Numbered from the stretch's first letter, positions 1 to 8,988 are shown. The stretch: DNA of 16,831 nt from Clostridia bacterium (GCA_017390225.1 JAFPCL010000137.1:1-16831); one strand, 5' to 3'. The notes: a model not told the origin generated them from the letters alone. Numbers and translations are program-made.

Positions 1-103
1 ATATTTTTTAGATAAATAATTGTTTTATAAAGCGAATAAATGCTTTATTTCTGCCATGAAACGGTCCGTGCCTTTTTTTACATCCCCTTTTTGGTTATTT
101 CAT

Positions 104-3100
104 TCAGATTTTTTCTACGCCCAGGGTGACGGTTTCGCCGTTGACGTTCCATTCCTTGGTGTAGCCTTGTGCTTCGTCGGTGACGAGGGCATCGCCTAAA
201 ACGTCGCCCAACAGGTCGGCTTTGGCTTTTTCTGCAATGGCAATCAGCTTGTCGTTGCCTGCCATGTAGACACGGATATGGTCGGTGACCACGAAGTCGG
301 CTTCTTTACGCATGGTCTGGATTTTGGAAACCAGCTCACGGATGTAGCCTTCTTCGATAAGCGCTTCGGTGAGGGTGGTATCAAGAACCACGGTGAGCTC
401 ACGTTCCTGCACGGCTTCAAAGCCTTCGAGCTTTGCGGTTTCAATCAGAAGATCATCACGGGCAACCACCACGTCGCCGTCAGAAAGGGCAACGGTCAGG
501 CGTTCGAAGCTGTTTAATTCTTCCATGGCGGCTTTGCCGTCGATGGTGGTGAGCTTTTCGCGGAATTCGTTGATCTTTTTGCCCAGCTTCGGAGCCAGTG
601 TTCTCAGGTTCGGCTTGAATGTGTAGGACACAAAGCGCTCGGCATCGGCTTCGAAGATGACATTTTTGGTGTTGAGCTCGCTCTTGATGATTTCCACGAA
701 CATTTCGTCTAAGGCTTCGCCGCCGCAAACATAGAGATTGTTGACGGGCTGGCGATTCTTGACGGAAGCGGCATTTCTTGCGGCACGGCCGAGGTTGACC
801 ACACGCAGAACTTCGTCCATGTGGGCTTCCAAAGCAGTGTCAATCATAGCTTCATCGTAGGTGGGATAATCGCACAGGTGAATACTGATTGGAGCATTTT
901 TGTCCACGGAGCAAACCAAATTGCGATAAATCTCTTCGGTAACGAAGGGAATCATGGGTGCCGCGGCTTTAGCAACGGTCACCAGTGCGGTGTAAAGGGT
1001 AAGGTAGGCGGCAATCTTGTCGGCTTCCATGCCCGATGCCCAGAAACGGGAACGACCCGTGCGGACATACCAGTTGCTCATTTCATCCACAAAATCGTCT
1101 AAAATCTTGCCGGCTTCGGGAATCTTGTAGCTTCCGAGTGCGTTATCTGTCTCTTTGACCATGGTGTTCATGCGGGACAGAAGCCACTTGTCGGAAACGG
1201 TGAGGGCGGCATCCTTGATATCATATTTCGTGGGATCAAATTCGTCGATATCGGCGTAGAGCACGTAGAAAGCATAGGTGTTATACAGCGTGCTGATGAA
1301 GCGGCGCTGACCTTCGGTGACGGCTTTATCGTAGAAGCGGTTCGGAAGCCAGGGTGCGGAGTTGGTGTAGAAATACCAACGAATCGCATCGGCGCCGTGC
1401 TTGGTGAGTGCTTCCATGGGATCGACGGCGTTGCCTTTGGATTTGGACATCTTCTGTCCGTTCTCATCCTGCACCAGCCCTAAAACGATAACGTTCTTAT
1501 AGGGGGCTTTATCAAAGAGCAGGGTGGAGATAGCCAAAAGGGAATAGAACCAACCACGGGTCTGGTCAACAGCTTCAGAGATGAAGTCTGCCGGGAAATT
1601 TTCTTCAAAGATATCTTTATTTTCAAAGGGATAGTGCCACTGGGCGAAGGGCATGGCGCCGGAGTCGAACCAGCAGTCGATAACTTCTTTAACACGGGTC
1701 ATCTGCTTGCCGCACTCGGGGCATTTGATGGTGACCGCATCGATATAAGGACGATGCAATTCAATATTATCGGGGCAGTTGTCGCTCATGGACTTCAGTT
1801 CTTCAATACTGCCGATGCAGTGGCGGTGGCCACATTCACACTGCCAGATGGGAAGCGGTGTGCCCCAATAACGGTCACGGCTGATGCCCCAATCCTGCAC
1901 GTTCTCGAGCCAGTTGCCGAAGCGGCCGGTGCCGATGCTTTCGGGAATCCAGTTGATGGTGTTGTTGTTGGCAATCAGGCGATCTTTCACGGCGGTCATC
2001 TGAATGAACCAGGACTCTCTGGCGTAGTAGATGAGCGGCGTGTCACAGCGCCAGCAGAAGGGATAGCTGTGCTCAAAGGGAAGAGCGGCAAAGAGCTGAC
2101 CTCTTTCCTTCAAATTCTTGAGGACTTCTTTATCGGCATCCTTGCAGAACATGCCGGGCCAGAGGGTTTCTTCCGTCATTTCGCCCTTGCCGTTGACCAG
2201 CTGAACGAAGGGAAGCTTATAGTTTCTGCCGACGTTGGCGTCGTCTTCACCGAAAGCGGGGGCGATATGAACGATACCGGTACCGTCGGTCAAGGTGACG
2301 TAATCATCACAGGTGACGTACCAGCCTTTTTCCTTGGGCTGAACGAAATTAAAGAGAGGCTCGTATTCTTTATATTCCAAATCCTTGCCGAGGTAAGTTT
2401 CCAACACGGTGTAGCCTTCGGGAAGCACCGTGGGGGCTAAGGCTTCTGCCAAAATATACTTTTCGCCTTCCGATTCGCACAACACATAGCGCTCCTTGGC
2501 GTTGACGCAAAGTGCCACGTTGGAGGGCAGTGTCCAGGGGGTGGTCGTCCAGGCTAAGAACCAAGTGTTGTCCATGTCTTTGGCACGGAATTTGGCGATA
2601 GCGGATTTTTCTTTGACGTCTTTATAGCCCTGTGCAACTTCGTGGGAGGACAGGGGGGTTCCGCAACGGGGGCAGTAGGGAACAATCTTAAAGCCTTTAT
2701 ACAAAAGACCTTTATCCCAGATTTCTTTCAGTGCCCACCATTCGGATTCAATATAGCTGTCGTGATAGGTGACATACGGATCATCCATATCTGCCCAGAA
2801 GCCGACAGTGCCGGAGAATTCTTCCCACATGCCCTTGTACTTCCAAACACTTTCTTTACACTTCTGGATGAAGGGCTCCATGCCGTAGGCTTCAATCTGC
2901 TCTTTGCCGTCGAGGCCCAAAAGCTTTTCAACCTCCAGCTCCACGGGGAGACCATGCGTGTCCCAGCCGGCTTTGCGGCGGATTTTACAGCCCTTCATGG
3001 CACGGTAACGAGGAATCATGTCTTTGATGGCACGGGTGAGTACGTGGCCGATGTGGGGCTTGCCGTTGGCGGTGGGAGGACCGTCATAGAAGGTGTATAC

Positions 3101-3217
3101 ATCGTTTCCTTCACGGCAGGAAATACTCTGCTCGAAAATCTTGTTTTCCTTCCAGAACTCGACAATTTTGCGTTCGCGTTCGGGGAAATTCATATCCGAG
3201 GCTACTTTACTGTACAT
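104..3217 (-). CDS. ileS: Isoleucyl-tRNA synthetase, long type-2 form
   Basis: Class I aminoacyl-tRNA synthetase of 1037 residues that charges tRNA-Ile with isoleucine in the cytoplasm. The HIGH signature is at residues 55-58 (context PTANGKPHIGH) and KMSKS at 589-593. The editing domain shows the threonine-rich TTTPWTLPSN stretch and GTGIVHIAPAFGEDD. Two CxxC pairs (CPRCG, and CPECG further on) sit in the insertion regions. The length and the TANGKPHIGH wording fit the type-2 (eukaryote-like) IleRS branch common in Clostridia rather than the roughly 930-residue type 1; that branch is generally linked to low mupirocin sensitivity (family knowledge, not shown here). The start is chosen for an AAGGAG ribosome site 9 nt upstream. 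A consensus promoter lies close by, leaving a leader of only about 47 nt. The gene ends in TGA and no clear terminator follows within the window. Confidence 0.97.
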   Translation of the reverse strand: MYSKVASDMNFPERERKIVEFWKENKIFEQSISCREGNDVYTFYDGPPTANGKPHIGHVLTRAIKDMIPRYRAMKGCKIRRKAGWDTHGLPVELEVEKLLGLDGKEQIEAYGMEPFIQKCKESVWKYKGMWEEFSGTVGFWADMDDPYVTYHDSYIESEWWALKEIWDKGLLYKGFKIVPYCPRCGTPLSSHEVAQGYKDVKEKSAIAKFRAKDMDNTWFLAWTTTPWTLPSNVALCVNAKERYVLCESEGEKYILAEALAPTVLPEGYTVLETYLGKDLEYKEYEPLFNFVQPKEKGWYVTCDDYVTLTDGTGIVHIAPAFGEDDANVGRNYKLPFVQLVNGKGEMTEETLWPGMFCKDADKEVLKNLKERGQLFAALPFEHSYPFCWRCDTPLIYYARESWFIQMTAVKDRLIANNNTINWIPESIGTGRFGNWLENVQDWGISRDRYWGTPLPIWQCECGHRHCIGSIEELKSMSDNCPDNIELHRPYIDAVTIKCPECGKQMTRVKEVIDCWFDSGAMPFAQWHYPFENKDIFEENFPADFISEAVDQTRGWFYSLLAISTLLFDKAPYKNVIVLGLVQDENGQKMSKSKGNAVDPMEALTKHGADAIRWYFYTNSAPWLPNRFYDKAVTEGQRRFISTLYNTYAFYVLYADIDEFDPTKYDIKDAALTVSDKWLLSRMNTMVKETDNALGSYKIPEAGKILDDFVDEMSNWYVRTGRSRFWASGMEADKIAAYLTLYTALVTVAKAAAPMIPFVTEEIYRNLVCSVDKNAPISIHLCDYPTYDEAMIDTALEAHMDEVLRVVNLGRAARNAASVKNRQPVNNLYVCGGEALDEMFVEIIKSELNTKNVIFEADAERFVSYTFKPNLRTLAPKLGKKINEFREKLTTIDGKAAMEELNSFERLTVALSDGDVVVARDDLLIETAKLEGFEAVQERELTVVLDTTLTEALIEEGYIRELVSKIQTMRKEADFVVTDHIRVYMAGNDKLIAIAEKAKADLLGDVLGDALVTDEAQGYTKEWNVNGETVTLGVEKI

Positions 3218-3270
3218 ATCTTTTCACTCCTTGCGGCGAAAACCGCTGATTTTTTTGGATACATCTTTGA

Positions 3271-3299
3271 ATTATGCCATATTTTTTTCACAATGTCAA
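3271..3299 (-). promoter_or_regulatory. Sigma-A promoter of ileS
   Basis: On the minus strand a perfect -35 TTGACA (3299-3294), a 17-nt spacer and -10 CATAAT (3276-3271) preceded by TGG, which makes an extended -10. Predicted transcription start is near 3264. The leader (about 3264-3218) holds only a small hairpin, GCGG and CCGC, just before the ribosome site, so it is too short for a T-box. Confidence 0.75.
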
Positions 3300-3367
3300 T
3301 AGATTTTGCTTTTTCGGTTGCTTTTTTTTCAATTTTATATTAGAATAAAAGTAGGAGGAGGGGTTTT

Positions 3368-3904
3368 ATGACTTCTTTATTTCGTGAGGATTTAAAACGG
3401 TGGTATGGTCGGCGTGAAACCATAAAAGAACGGCTTTTGCGCCCCGTGCAACTGAAATATTTATATCATCTGCGTAAAATAAACGAAACGCACGGCGTTT
3501 TGCGTGCGTTTCATCAAATGCGACTTCGATACTATTCTGTCAAATCCGGACTGCAAATCTCCCATCGGGCACACATCGGCGGCGGCTTGTATGTGCCGCA
3601 CTTCGGCGCGATTGTGGTGGGAGAAGACAGTGTGCTCGGAAAAAACATCACTCTCGGCATGAACTGCGTGATTGGCAGAGAAAACCGAGGCACACGTCAA
3701 GGCTCTCCCACGGTGGGGGACTGCGTGTGGATTGGTGCGGGCAGTGTACTTTGCGGCAAAATTACCATTGGCACCGATGTGGTGATTGCGCCCGGGGCAT
3801 ATGTGAATTTCGATGTGCCGCCCCACAGCATCGTGGTCGGAAATCCCGGCGTGATTCATCCGAAAGATCATGCCACAGCGGGCTATATCACCCGCATGGT
3901 TTAA
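3368..3904 (+). CDS. Serine-acetyltransferase-like hexapeptide acyltransferase
   Basis: Protein of 178 residues. Residues 1-60 form a basic helical region; residues 62-162 form a left-handed beta helix of hexapeptide repeats (IGGGLYVPHFGAIVVG, GSPTVGDCVWIGAGSVLCG, ITIGTDVVIAPGAYV), the acetyl-CoA-dependent transferase fold of CysE/SAT. His78 in VPHFGA matches the catalytic His of SAT by position. The residues that hold serine in CysE look different: the Asp before the catalytic His is Pro77, and the GDRHPK segment is replaced by RQGSPT (110-115). The acceptor may therefore be something other than free serine, for example a glycan or surface polymer (inference). The start is set by AGGAGG 9 nt upstream (3353-3358). 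It is divergent from ileS and convergent with the next lipoprotein gene, sharing a TTAA at the stops. No cysteine-synthesis neighbours are visible. Confidence 0.85.
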   Translation: MTSLFREDLKRWYGRRETIKERLLRPVQLKYLYHLRKINETHGVLRAFHQMRLRYYSVKSGLQISHRAHIGGGLYVPHFGAIVVGEDSVLGKNITLGMNCVIGRENRGTRQGSPTVGDCVWIGAGSVLCGKITIGTDVVIAPGAYVNFDVPPHSIVVGNPGVIHPKDHATAGYITRMV

Positions 3905-4689
3905 AATGCCAAATCGCCGATGGTGGTATAGAGGACATAGAGCATATTGATCATGCCCACTTCGTCCAGGCTGACGCAGAAGGTCACGATTTCCGTGTTG
4001 TCTGCGAGGGTGGGTTTGCCACTTAAAATATTTGTCAGTGCAGGTGCATCGATAGCTTTCCAAGCACTGCCGGACTTTTGAAAACCGATGTATAAGTAAC
4101 AGCTGTCAATGGCATCGCTTTTGGCAAGGATATTGCCGTTATAGGCAGTAAGTGTCTGCTTGCCCTCTTTATTATAGGTTTCCCAAACGGCGGTGTTCTC
4201 TGCGCCGTATGCTTTCAAAAAGTCTTTGCAAGAGGTCACAAGCCCGATGTTACGTGCCGTGAAAAGGGCATCGGCAGAGGTGGTGATAACCTCGTGGGAG
4301 GGATACTTCAAATACGTGGATTCCTCAGTGACGACAACAAGCTGTGTGTTCTTCTGCAGAGAAACATGGGGCTTTTTCTCCATCGTATAGAAGACCAAAT
4401 CCTCGGCGGAAAAGGGACGGAAAGCGGCCGTGGTTTCTTCGGTCGGCTCTTCGCCGTCGGGTGTTTCCGATGGCTCTTCTGTAGCTTTTGTTTCATCAGC
4501 TTCTGTTTCTTCTGCGGCTTCTGTTTTGTCTGCTTCCGTTTCTTCCGGTGCAGTCGCTTCCTCCGTCACTTCTTCGGTGCTTTCAACGGCAGGCGGCAGG
4601 GTTTCGGGGTCTTTCGTGCCAAGCTCCGTTTGGGGCGTGCAGGCGACAAATAAGAAAATAATAGAAAAAAATACAAATAATTTTTTCAT
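3901..4689 (-). CDS. Lipoprotein with acidic Glu/Thr-rich linker, function unknown
   Basis: Predicted 262-residue exported lipoprotein. I chose the ATG at 4689 rather than one 27 nt upstream because AAAGGA lies 8 nt before it and the protein then begins with a clean signal, MKKLFVFFSIIFLFVAC, with the lipid-bearing Cys at residue 17. The -3 residue is Phe, so the lipobox is not ideal. Residues about 24-90 are a low-complexity Glu/Thr/Ala/Pro linker carrying an imperfect 11-residue tandem repeat (EETEADKTEAA then EETEADETKAT). Residues about 91-262 form a globular domain with mixed strand-like segments that I do not recognise. Its promoter is back-to-back with that of the large amidase, so the two may respond to the same condition, but nothing proves a joint role. 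Its stop codon overlaps that of the convergent acyltransferase. Confidence 0.85.
   Translation of the reverse strand: MKKLFVFFSIIFLFVACTPQTELGTKDPETLPPAVESTEEVTEEATAPEETEADKTEAAEETEADETKATEEPSETPDGEEPTEETTAAFRPFSAEDLVFYTMEKKPHVSLQKNTQLVVVTEESTYLKYPSHEVITTSADALFTARNIGLVTSCKDFLKAYGAENTAVWETYNKEGKQTLTAYNGNILAKSDAIDSCYLYIGFQKSGSAWKAIDAPALTNILSGKPTLADNTEIVTFCVSLDEVGMINMLYVLYTTIGDLAF
4480..4545 (-). repeat. Two 33-bp imperfect in-frame repeats in lipoprotein linker
   Basis: Encodes residues 49-70 of the lipoprotein as two 11-residue units, EETEADKTEAA and EETEADETKAT. The unit is a multiple of three, so gain or loss of a copy would keep the frame and change only linker length. Confidence 0.7.
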
Positions 4690-4720
4690 GATATCATTCC
4701 TTTCGGTTTTATGCACAAAA

Positions 4721-4749
4721 AGTATAGCACATTTTCGGCTTTATGTCAA
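4721..4749 (-). promoter_or_regulatory. Promoter of the 3901-4689 lipoprotein gene
   Basis: Minus-strand -35 TTGACA (4749-4744), 17-nt spacer, -10 TATACT (4726-4721) with TGC before it (extended -10). This is near-consensus and points to strong sigma-A expression. It stands back-to-back with the amidase promoter, the two -35 boxes being 11 bp apart. Confidence 0.75.
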
Positions 4750-4760
4750 ACAAAAAAGAC

Positions 4761-4789
4761 TTGAAAACAAAAATTAAATATGTTATCAT
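4761..4789 (+). promoter_or_regulatory. Promoter of the large secreted amidase gene
   Basis: -35 TTGAAA (4761-4766), 17-nt spacer, -10 TATCAT (4784-4789) preceded by TGT (extended -10). Transcription would start near 4796, giving a leader of about 23 nt that carries GGAGG at 4806-4810. Confidence 0.7.
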
Positions 4790-4818
4790 TGATATCATTT
4801 ACAATGGAGGATTATGTA

Positions 4819-7800
4819 ATGAAATTGAAAAAGTTATTCCCGATGATTTTGATTATGACAGTGCTGTTTACTTTTTCTTGCTATGCGGCAGGTGATGTCG
4901 TGACCTTCTCGGAAAAGGCAGAGGTCGGCTTGTCTGCTGCCGATCAAGCGGCGATGGAAGATTTGCTTTCGGATTATGCCGAGCTTCGTGCCGTTGCCTT
5001 CACCGGTGAGCGCACCATGATGGCAGGCGACAGCCGCTTTTCCGAGCTTGCCGCCGAGGAAGCAACACGCGGCAAGACCATTCGTGAAAAGAATATTTCC
5101 ATCGGCTTAGACGTTCTGTCCGCCGAGGCAACCATGCGCGTAGACAATGCTTCCTACGACGAGCAAGGCTTCATTAAAATGGATGTCTACGAATGGCTCA
5201 GCTTTGATTACGATGATATGATCGATGAACAAAAAACTTCCGATATGTCTGCCATCGGTGTATATCATGTGATGCTTGTGGAGCCTCAAACCAACAAAGT
5301 GGTTTTAGACGCCTACGATGAAGGCCCTGCCACGGGGGTTGTGTCTTCCGACTTTTCCTCTAAGTTCGGCGATCCCTTGTGGGTTCGTCAGGAGAAGCTT
5401 TCCGCCTCTGCGGAGCTTCCCTCTGAAGAGGAGGACGACCGTAATCTCATGTATGTATTCTACACCGGCTACAATCCCGATGCTTGTGTGGAATATTCCG
5501 ACAGATATGTTTACCACGGTGCCGCCGGTGGCGGAAACTACGAAAGCTACTACAACAGTGCCTACACCAATTTTAACCCCTATGGCGGCGACTGCGCCAA
5601 TTTTACTTCCCAAAGCATCAATGCCGGCGGTATGCCGCAAGTTCCCTGTGCCATTTACGGTACGGCAGGCTGGTTCTACATCAACAGCGGCAACCGCAGC
5701 GGCTCCTGGACAGGTGCTTGGCAGCTGCGTTATTATATGAAGAACAACCGCGGTCAGGTTGTGGATAATCCTGCCCATTCCCAGGTGTATAAGGGCGGTC
5801 CCTGCTTCTACGACTGGGCAGGTGTCGGCGGTGCAGATAATGCTTACGACCACGCCACCATTTGTGTCGGCACAAACTCTGCAGGTCGTGCCATCATCAA
5901 CTCCCATAACTACGACTATTATCACTATGTATTCAACTACGGCGGCTATGTCAGCCATGTTCAACTTACACCCACCAACAATGCCATGGGCTTCCGTTCT
6001 ATGATTGACGAACCCGTTAGCGGCGAGACCTATAGTGGCACTGAAATGGATATCAGAGGCTGGGCAATCAACGGAAAGCATATGGTTTCCGCTTCCTATT
6101 CCATTGACGGCGGCAAAGCCATCGCCCTTGATTTTGAATACCGCGAGGATGTTGCAAAGGTATATCCCAACTATCCCACAACCAACAACGGCTTCACGGG
6201 CAAAATCAATTTGACAACCCTGCAAAACGGCTCCCACACCGTGAAGGTTACGGCGGTGGATTCGGACGGCAATACCCACAACATCGGTTCTGTTACATTT
6301 AATATTGAAGGCAACCCCACCCTCACACTCACGAGTCCTAAAGAAGGCACGGCTATAGAAGGCGATACCCTCACCATTGCAGGCTCGGTTTCTTATCCTT
6401 CCGGCGAAGTGAAAAGTGTTACGGGTAGTGTGGACGGCATCCCCGTCGAGCTGACCTTTGACGGCACCAACCTTTCCGGTAGTATGGATATATCCAAGCT
6501 GCAGAAGGGCACACATAGCCTTCGCATCACGGCATATTTGGAAGGCGATGTGACATTCACCTTCGACAAAGCCTTTGAGACTGCCACCGAAAGAAAAGTT
6601 CCCATTCCCTTCAACCAAATGCTCCTGTCCGGCTACAATCATAAGGACACCACGTATCCCCACACGGGTGCTACGGGGCTTGCCATCAACTACGTCAACC
6701 AATATAATATCCCTTATCCCAAAACGGGCGACGGCTATTTAAGCCTTGCCACAAGTGAACACACCGGCTTTATCACATCGGATTCCGATTTTGCGATTCC
6801 GCACACGATTTCCTTCAGCCTGTCCGACGTTGCCATGGATGCCGGCTACACCAACGGTATCTACGCCGCTGTCTATGCCCAGCAGGATGACTTTGCCGCC
6901 TATAATGAAGGCTTGTGGTTCGAGTTTTCTCCCACGGGTGTTGGTGTGCGCATCAATGCAACGGATGAAGCAACCACCAACAGATCCAACTTCGACAATG
7001 CCAAGGGCCACACCGGCGATTTATATAAAGCCGACTTTGCAGGCGAAAAGAAAATCCCCGTATCCATTGTGAACCTTGGAAAACAGATTGATTTGTATGT
7101 TGATGGCGTGCTTGCCATCACCTTAAAAGCCGCCGACGGCAGTGATATTTCCGAAGGCGACACCATTGAAATCTATACCTATGAAACCGGCAGTGCCGTG
7201 CGCTACAGCTCCTATGTACAGCCGGAGCTGACCGCAACCGTGCGCCGTGCCGCCATTTATGCTTGCGGCAAGATTCAAAGCGGCAAGCTTTATGACTACA
7301 CCATCAGCGAAGGCAAGATGGTTTCCCCCTTGACCTTCGGCGACGGCATCAGCGTCACGGTAGACGATAATGTTGTTACCGCATACCTCGGCACCGGTGC
7401 TTCTTTGAAGAATATCCGTTTGGAAAAGCCCATGCATGTGCGTGAGATTTTAATCGACGGCGAAAGCATTGCCAACCGCCTGTTCGACTTTGAAGCCGGC
7501 AAGACCTATGCTCTGTCCATCGACGGCATTCTCTACAATTTGAAAGTGGAAGAAAACAGAGCAAAAACCGGCACATTCCTGAGAAACGAAGGCTTCACCC
7601 TGTACGGCAACACCACTTCCATGCCGGCAGGCTGGAAGATTATGTCCGGCTCGTTTGCCACTAACGGTACGTACCTTTATGCCAATGATACCGTCGGTGG
7701 CGGCCATCCCTGTCTGTATACCACCGTTGTGGCTTCTAAAAATCACACCTTCTCCGTGGATCTTCAAAACATCGCAAATGTTCCCGGCAACGGCACCAAT

Positions 7801-8871
7801 GCAACCTTCCTGGCACTGCGTTGCCTGGATAACACCAACTGGGCAACCACCATGCGCGGCATTTGGGTAAAAATGAACGGTGATACCTTCTGGCTGGTTG
7901 AAAACAACGGCTACAAAGAAGGCATCAGCCCTGCCACTGTTTCCGGCGTGGACTTCAACGAACGCTTCCATACCGTACAGGTATTCGATGACGGTGCCAC
8001 CGCCACCCTGTCTGTGCGTACCGAGGACGGTGCTTGGACAGATGTATATCGCTTCACGGGTCTCACAAATGGCGGCACAAGCTATAGCTACACCAACCTG
8101 ATTACCGGAGAAACCGGCACAATCGCCGTGGAATCCGCCGGCATTGCCGCCCAAGACAAGGGCTTTTATGCCGTATGGCGTCACGGCGACGATGCGGAAA
8201 AGAATTTGACTTCCGAGCTTCGCGTGAAGAATCTTACGATTGACACCGATATGGGCAATTATCCCCGCATTCAGCCCGAGCTTTCCGACTTTGCACTGGT
8301 GGACAGTGTTTCCGGCTACTCCTGCGTAGAAAGCTGGTCTGTGGGCGAACTCACCTACGTCAACAACGAAACCTATAAGGGTATGTACTATCCCATGTCT
8401 GTGACGCTGGCTCCCGGCTTCACCATGGATGAAGTTGCTTTAGCCGCCGGTGTGAACATCGATGCCAAAGCAGAGCTCATCACCGCAGGCGATGATACCT
8501 TCCTGATTGCATACGATGCCACCGGCACCGTGACCGCACGTTACCTTTTGGATATCACCACACAGCCGCTCGCGGACACTCTTCCCCTGCGCGCCGCATA
8601 CAACAAAGCATTTTTAAATCCGATTTTAAATGCCGCCGAAATCAACGTCACCTTCAAAAACCGCAGCGAACAGGCAGCCGAGGGTAGTGTCTATGTGGCA
8701 TTCTATGATGCCGACGAAAGACTTCACAGCGTGAAAAGTAAAAAGCTCACGGTAGAAGGTGCCGGCAAAGAAAATGTGGATATCCTTCTTGATATGCCGG
8801 AAGGCGCAAAAACCTTCAAGGTTCTGACCTTTGCAAACGATGCTTTGGCACCCATGGCATTGGCAAAATAA
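4819..8871 (+). CDS. Large secreted Amidase_6 / Ig-like / lectin-like surface protein
   Basis: Protein of 1350 residues from the ATG that has GGAGG 8 nt upstream; an in-frame ATG 39 nt earlier lies inside the promoter. Residues 1-24 are a signal peptide, probably cut after CYAA. Residues about 30-210 are an unassigned N-terminal region. Residues about 212-385 match the Amidase_6 family: GGDCANFTSQ with Cys259, DHATICVG with His345, and INSHNYDYYH with Asn361/His363 as the likely catalytic set. Two Ig-like domains follow (about 393-500 and 500-590, the first with DIRGWAING). Residues about 596-830 look like a concanavalin-like beta sandwich, and a second such region lies near 900-1130. No LPXTG, SLH or choline-binding repeat is seen, so anchoring is unclear. 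Likely role: cleaving peptide or cell-wall amide bonds at or outside the surface while binding glycans (inference). A strong terminator follows, so it is monocistronic. Confidence 0.9.
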   Translation: MKLKKLFPMILIMTVLFTFSCYAAGDVVTFSEKAEVGLSAADQAAMEDLLSDYAELRAVAFTGERTMMAGDSRFSELAAEEATRGKTIREKNISIGLDVLSAEATMRVDNASYDEQGFIKMDVYEWLSFDYDDMIDEQKTSDMSAIGVYHVMLVEPQTNKVVLDAYDEGPATGVVSSDFSSKFGDPLWVRQEKLSASAELPSEEEDDRNLMYVFYTGYNPDACVEYSDRYVYHGAAGGGNYESYYNSAYTNFNPYGGDCANFTSQSINAGGMPQVPCAIYGTAGWFYINSGNRSGSWTGAWQLRYYMKNNRGQVVDNPAHSQVYKGGPCFYDWAGVGGADNAYDHATICVGTNSAGRAIINSHNYDYYHYVFNYGGYVSHVQLTPTNNAMGFRSMIDEPVSGETYSGTEMDIRGWAINGKHMVSASYSIDGGKAIALDFEYREDVAKVYPNYPTTNNGFTGKINLTTLQNGSHTVKVTAVDSDGNTHNIGSVTFNIEGNPTLTLTSPKEGTAIEGDTLTIAGSVSYPSGEVKSVTGSVDGIPVELTFDGTNLSGSMDISKLQKGTHSLRITAYLEGDVTFTFDKAFETATERKVPIPFNQMLLSGYNHKDTTYPHTGATGLAINYVNQYNIPYPKTGDGYLSLATSEHTGFITSDSDFAIPHTISFSLSDVAMDAGYTNGIYAAVYAQQDDFAAYNEGLWFEFSPTGVGVRINATDEATTNRSNFDNAKGHTGDLYKADFAGEKKIPVSIVNLGKQIDLYVDGVLAITLKAADGSDISEGDTIEIYTYETGSAVRYSSYVQPELTATVRRAAIYACGKIQSGKLYDYTISEGKMVSPLTFGDGISVTVDDNVVTAYLGTGASLKNIRLEKPMHVREILIDGESIANRLFDFEAGKTYALSIDGILYNLKVEENRAKTGTFLRNEGFTLYGNTTSMPAGWKIMSGSFATNGTYLYANDTVGGGHPCLYTTVVASKNHTFSVDLQNIANVPGNGTNATFLALRCLDNTNWATTMRGIWVKMNGDTFWLVENNGYKEGISPATVSGVDFNERFHTVQVFDDGATATLSVRTEDGAWTDVYRFTGLTNGGTSYSYTNLITGETGTIAVESAGIAAQDKGFYAVWRHGDDAEKNLTSELRVKNLTIDTDMGNYPRIQPELSDFALVDSVSGYSCVESWSVGELTYVNNETYKGMYYPMSVTLAPGFTMDEVALAAGVNIDAKAELITAGDDTFLIAYDATGTVTARYLLDITTQPLADTLPLRAAYNKAFLNPILNAAEINVTFKNRSEQAAEGSVYVAFYDADERLHSVKSKKLTVEGAGKENVDILLDMPEGAKTFKVLTFANDALAPMALAK

Positions 8872-8885
8872 GATTGAAATCATAA

Positions 8886-8926
8886 TAAAAAGAAGATCGC
8901 GAAAAAGCTTGCGGTCTTCTTTTTTT
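8886..8926 (+). terminator. Rho-independent terminator of the amidase gene
   Basis: Stem arms AGAAGATCGC (8891-8900) and GCGGTCTTCT (8911-8920), ten pairs with one G-T, loop GAAAAAGCTT, followed by a T run to 8926. It begins about 15 nt after the stop codon. Confidence 0.9.
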
Positions 8927-8948
8927 GTGAGAGGGAGAGAAAAATGGG

Positions 8949-8982
8949 AAATTGAGAATGGAAAATTGAGAATGGAAAATTG
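8949..8982. repeat. 14-bp tandem repeat, about 2.4 copies
   Basis: Unit AAATTGAGAATGGA occurs at 8949-8962 and 8963-8976, then a partial AAATTG at 8977-8982. Such GAATGGAAAATTG-like repeats resemble intergenic filler I recall from clostridial genomes (recollection, not a search). Confidence 0.85.
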
Positions 8983-8988
8983 CGGAAG

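Noticed and set aside
27..48. Hairpin ATAAAGC / GCTTTAT downstream of ileS as terminator
   Set aside because: Seven AT-rich pairs with no T run after it on the minus strand; too weak to call.
1634..2440. 268-codon plus-strand frame inside ileS
   Set aside because: It lies fully antisense to conserved IleRS sequence and arises from codon bias; no family features.
3218..3270. T-box or other riboswitch in front of ileS
   Set aside because: The space between the promoter and start codon is only about 50 nt, with no room for the conserved T-box elements.
5305..6702. 465-codon open frame on the minus strand inside the amidase gene
   Set aside because: It is antisense to a gene with clear domains, signal peptide and ribosome site. 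Its own product is low-complexity, Gly/Val/Ile-rich, and has no ribosome site.
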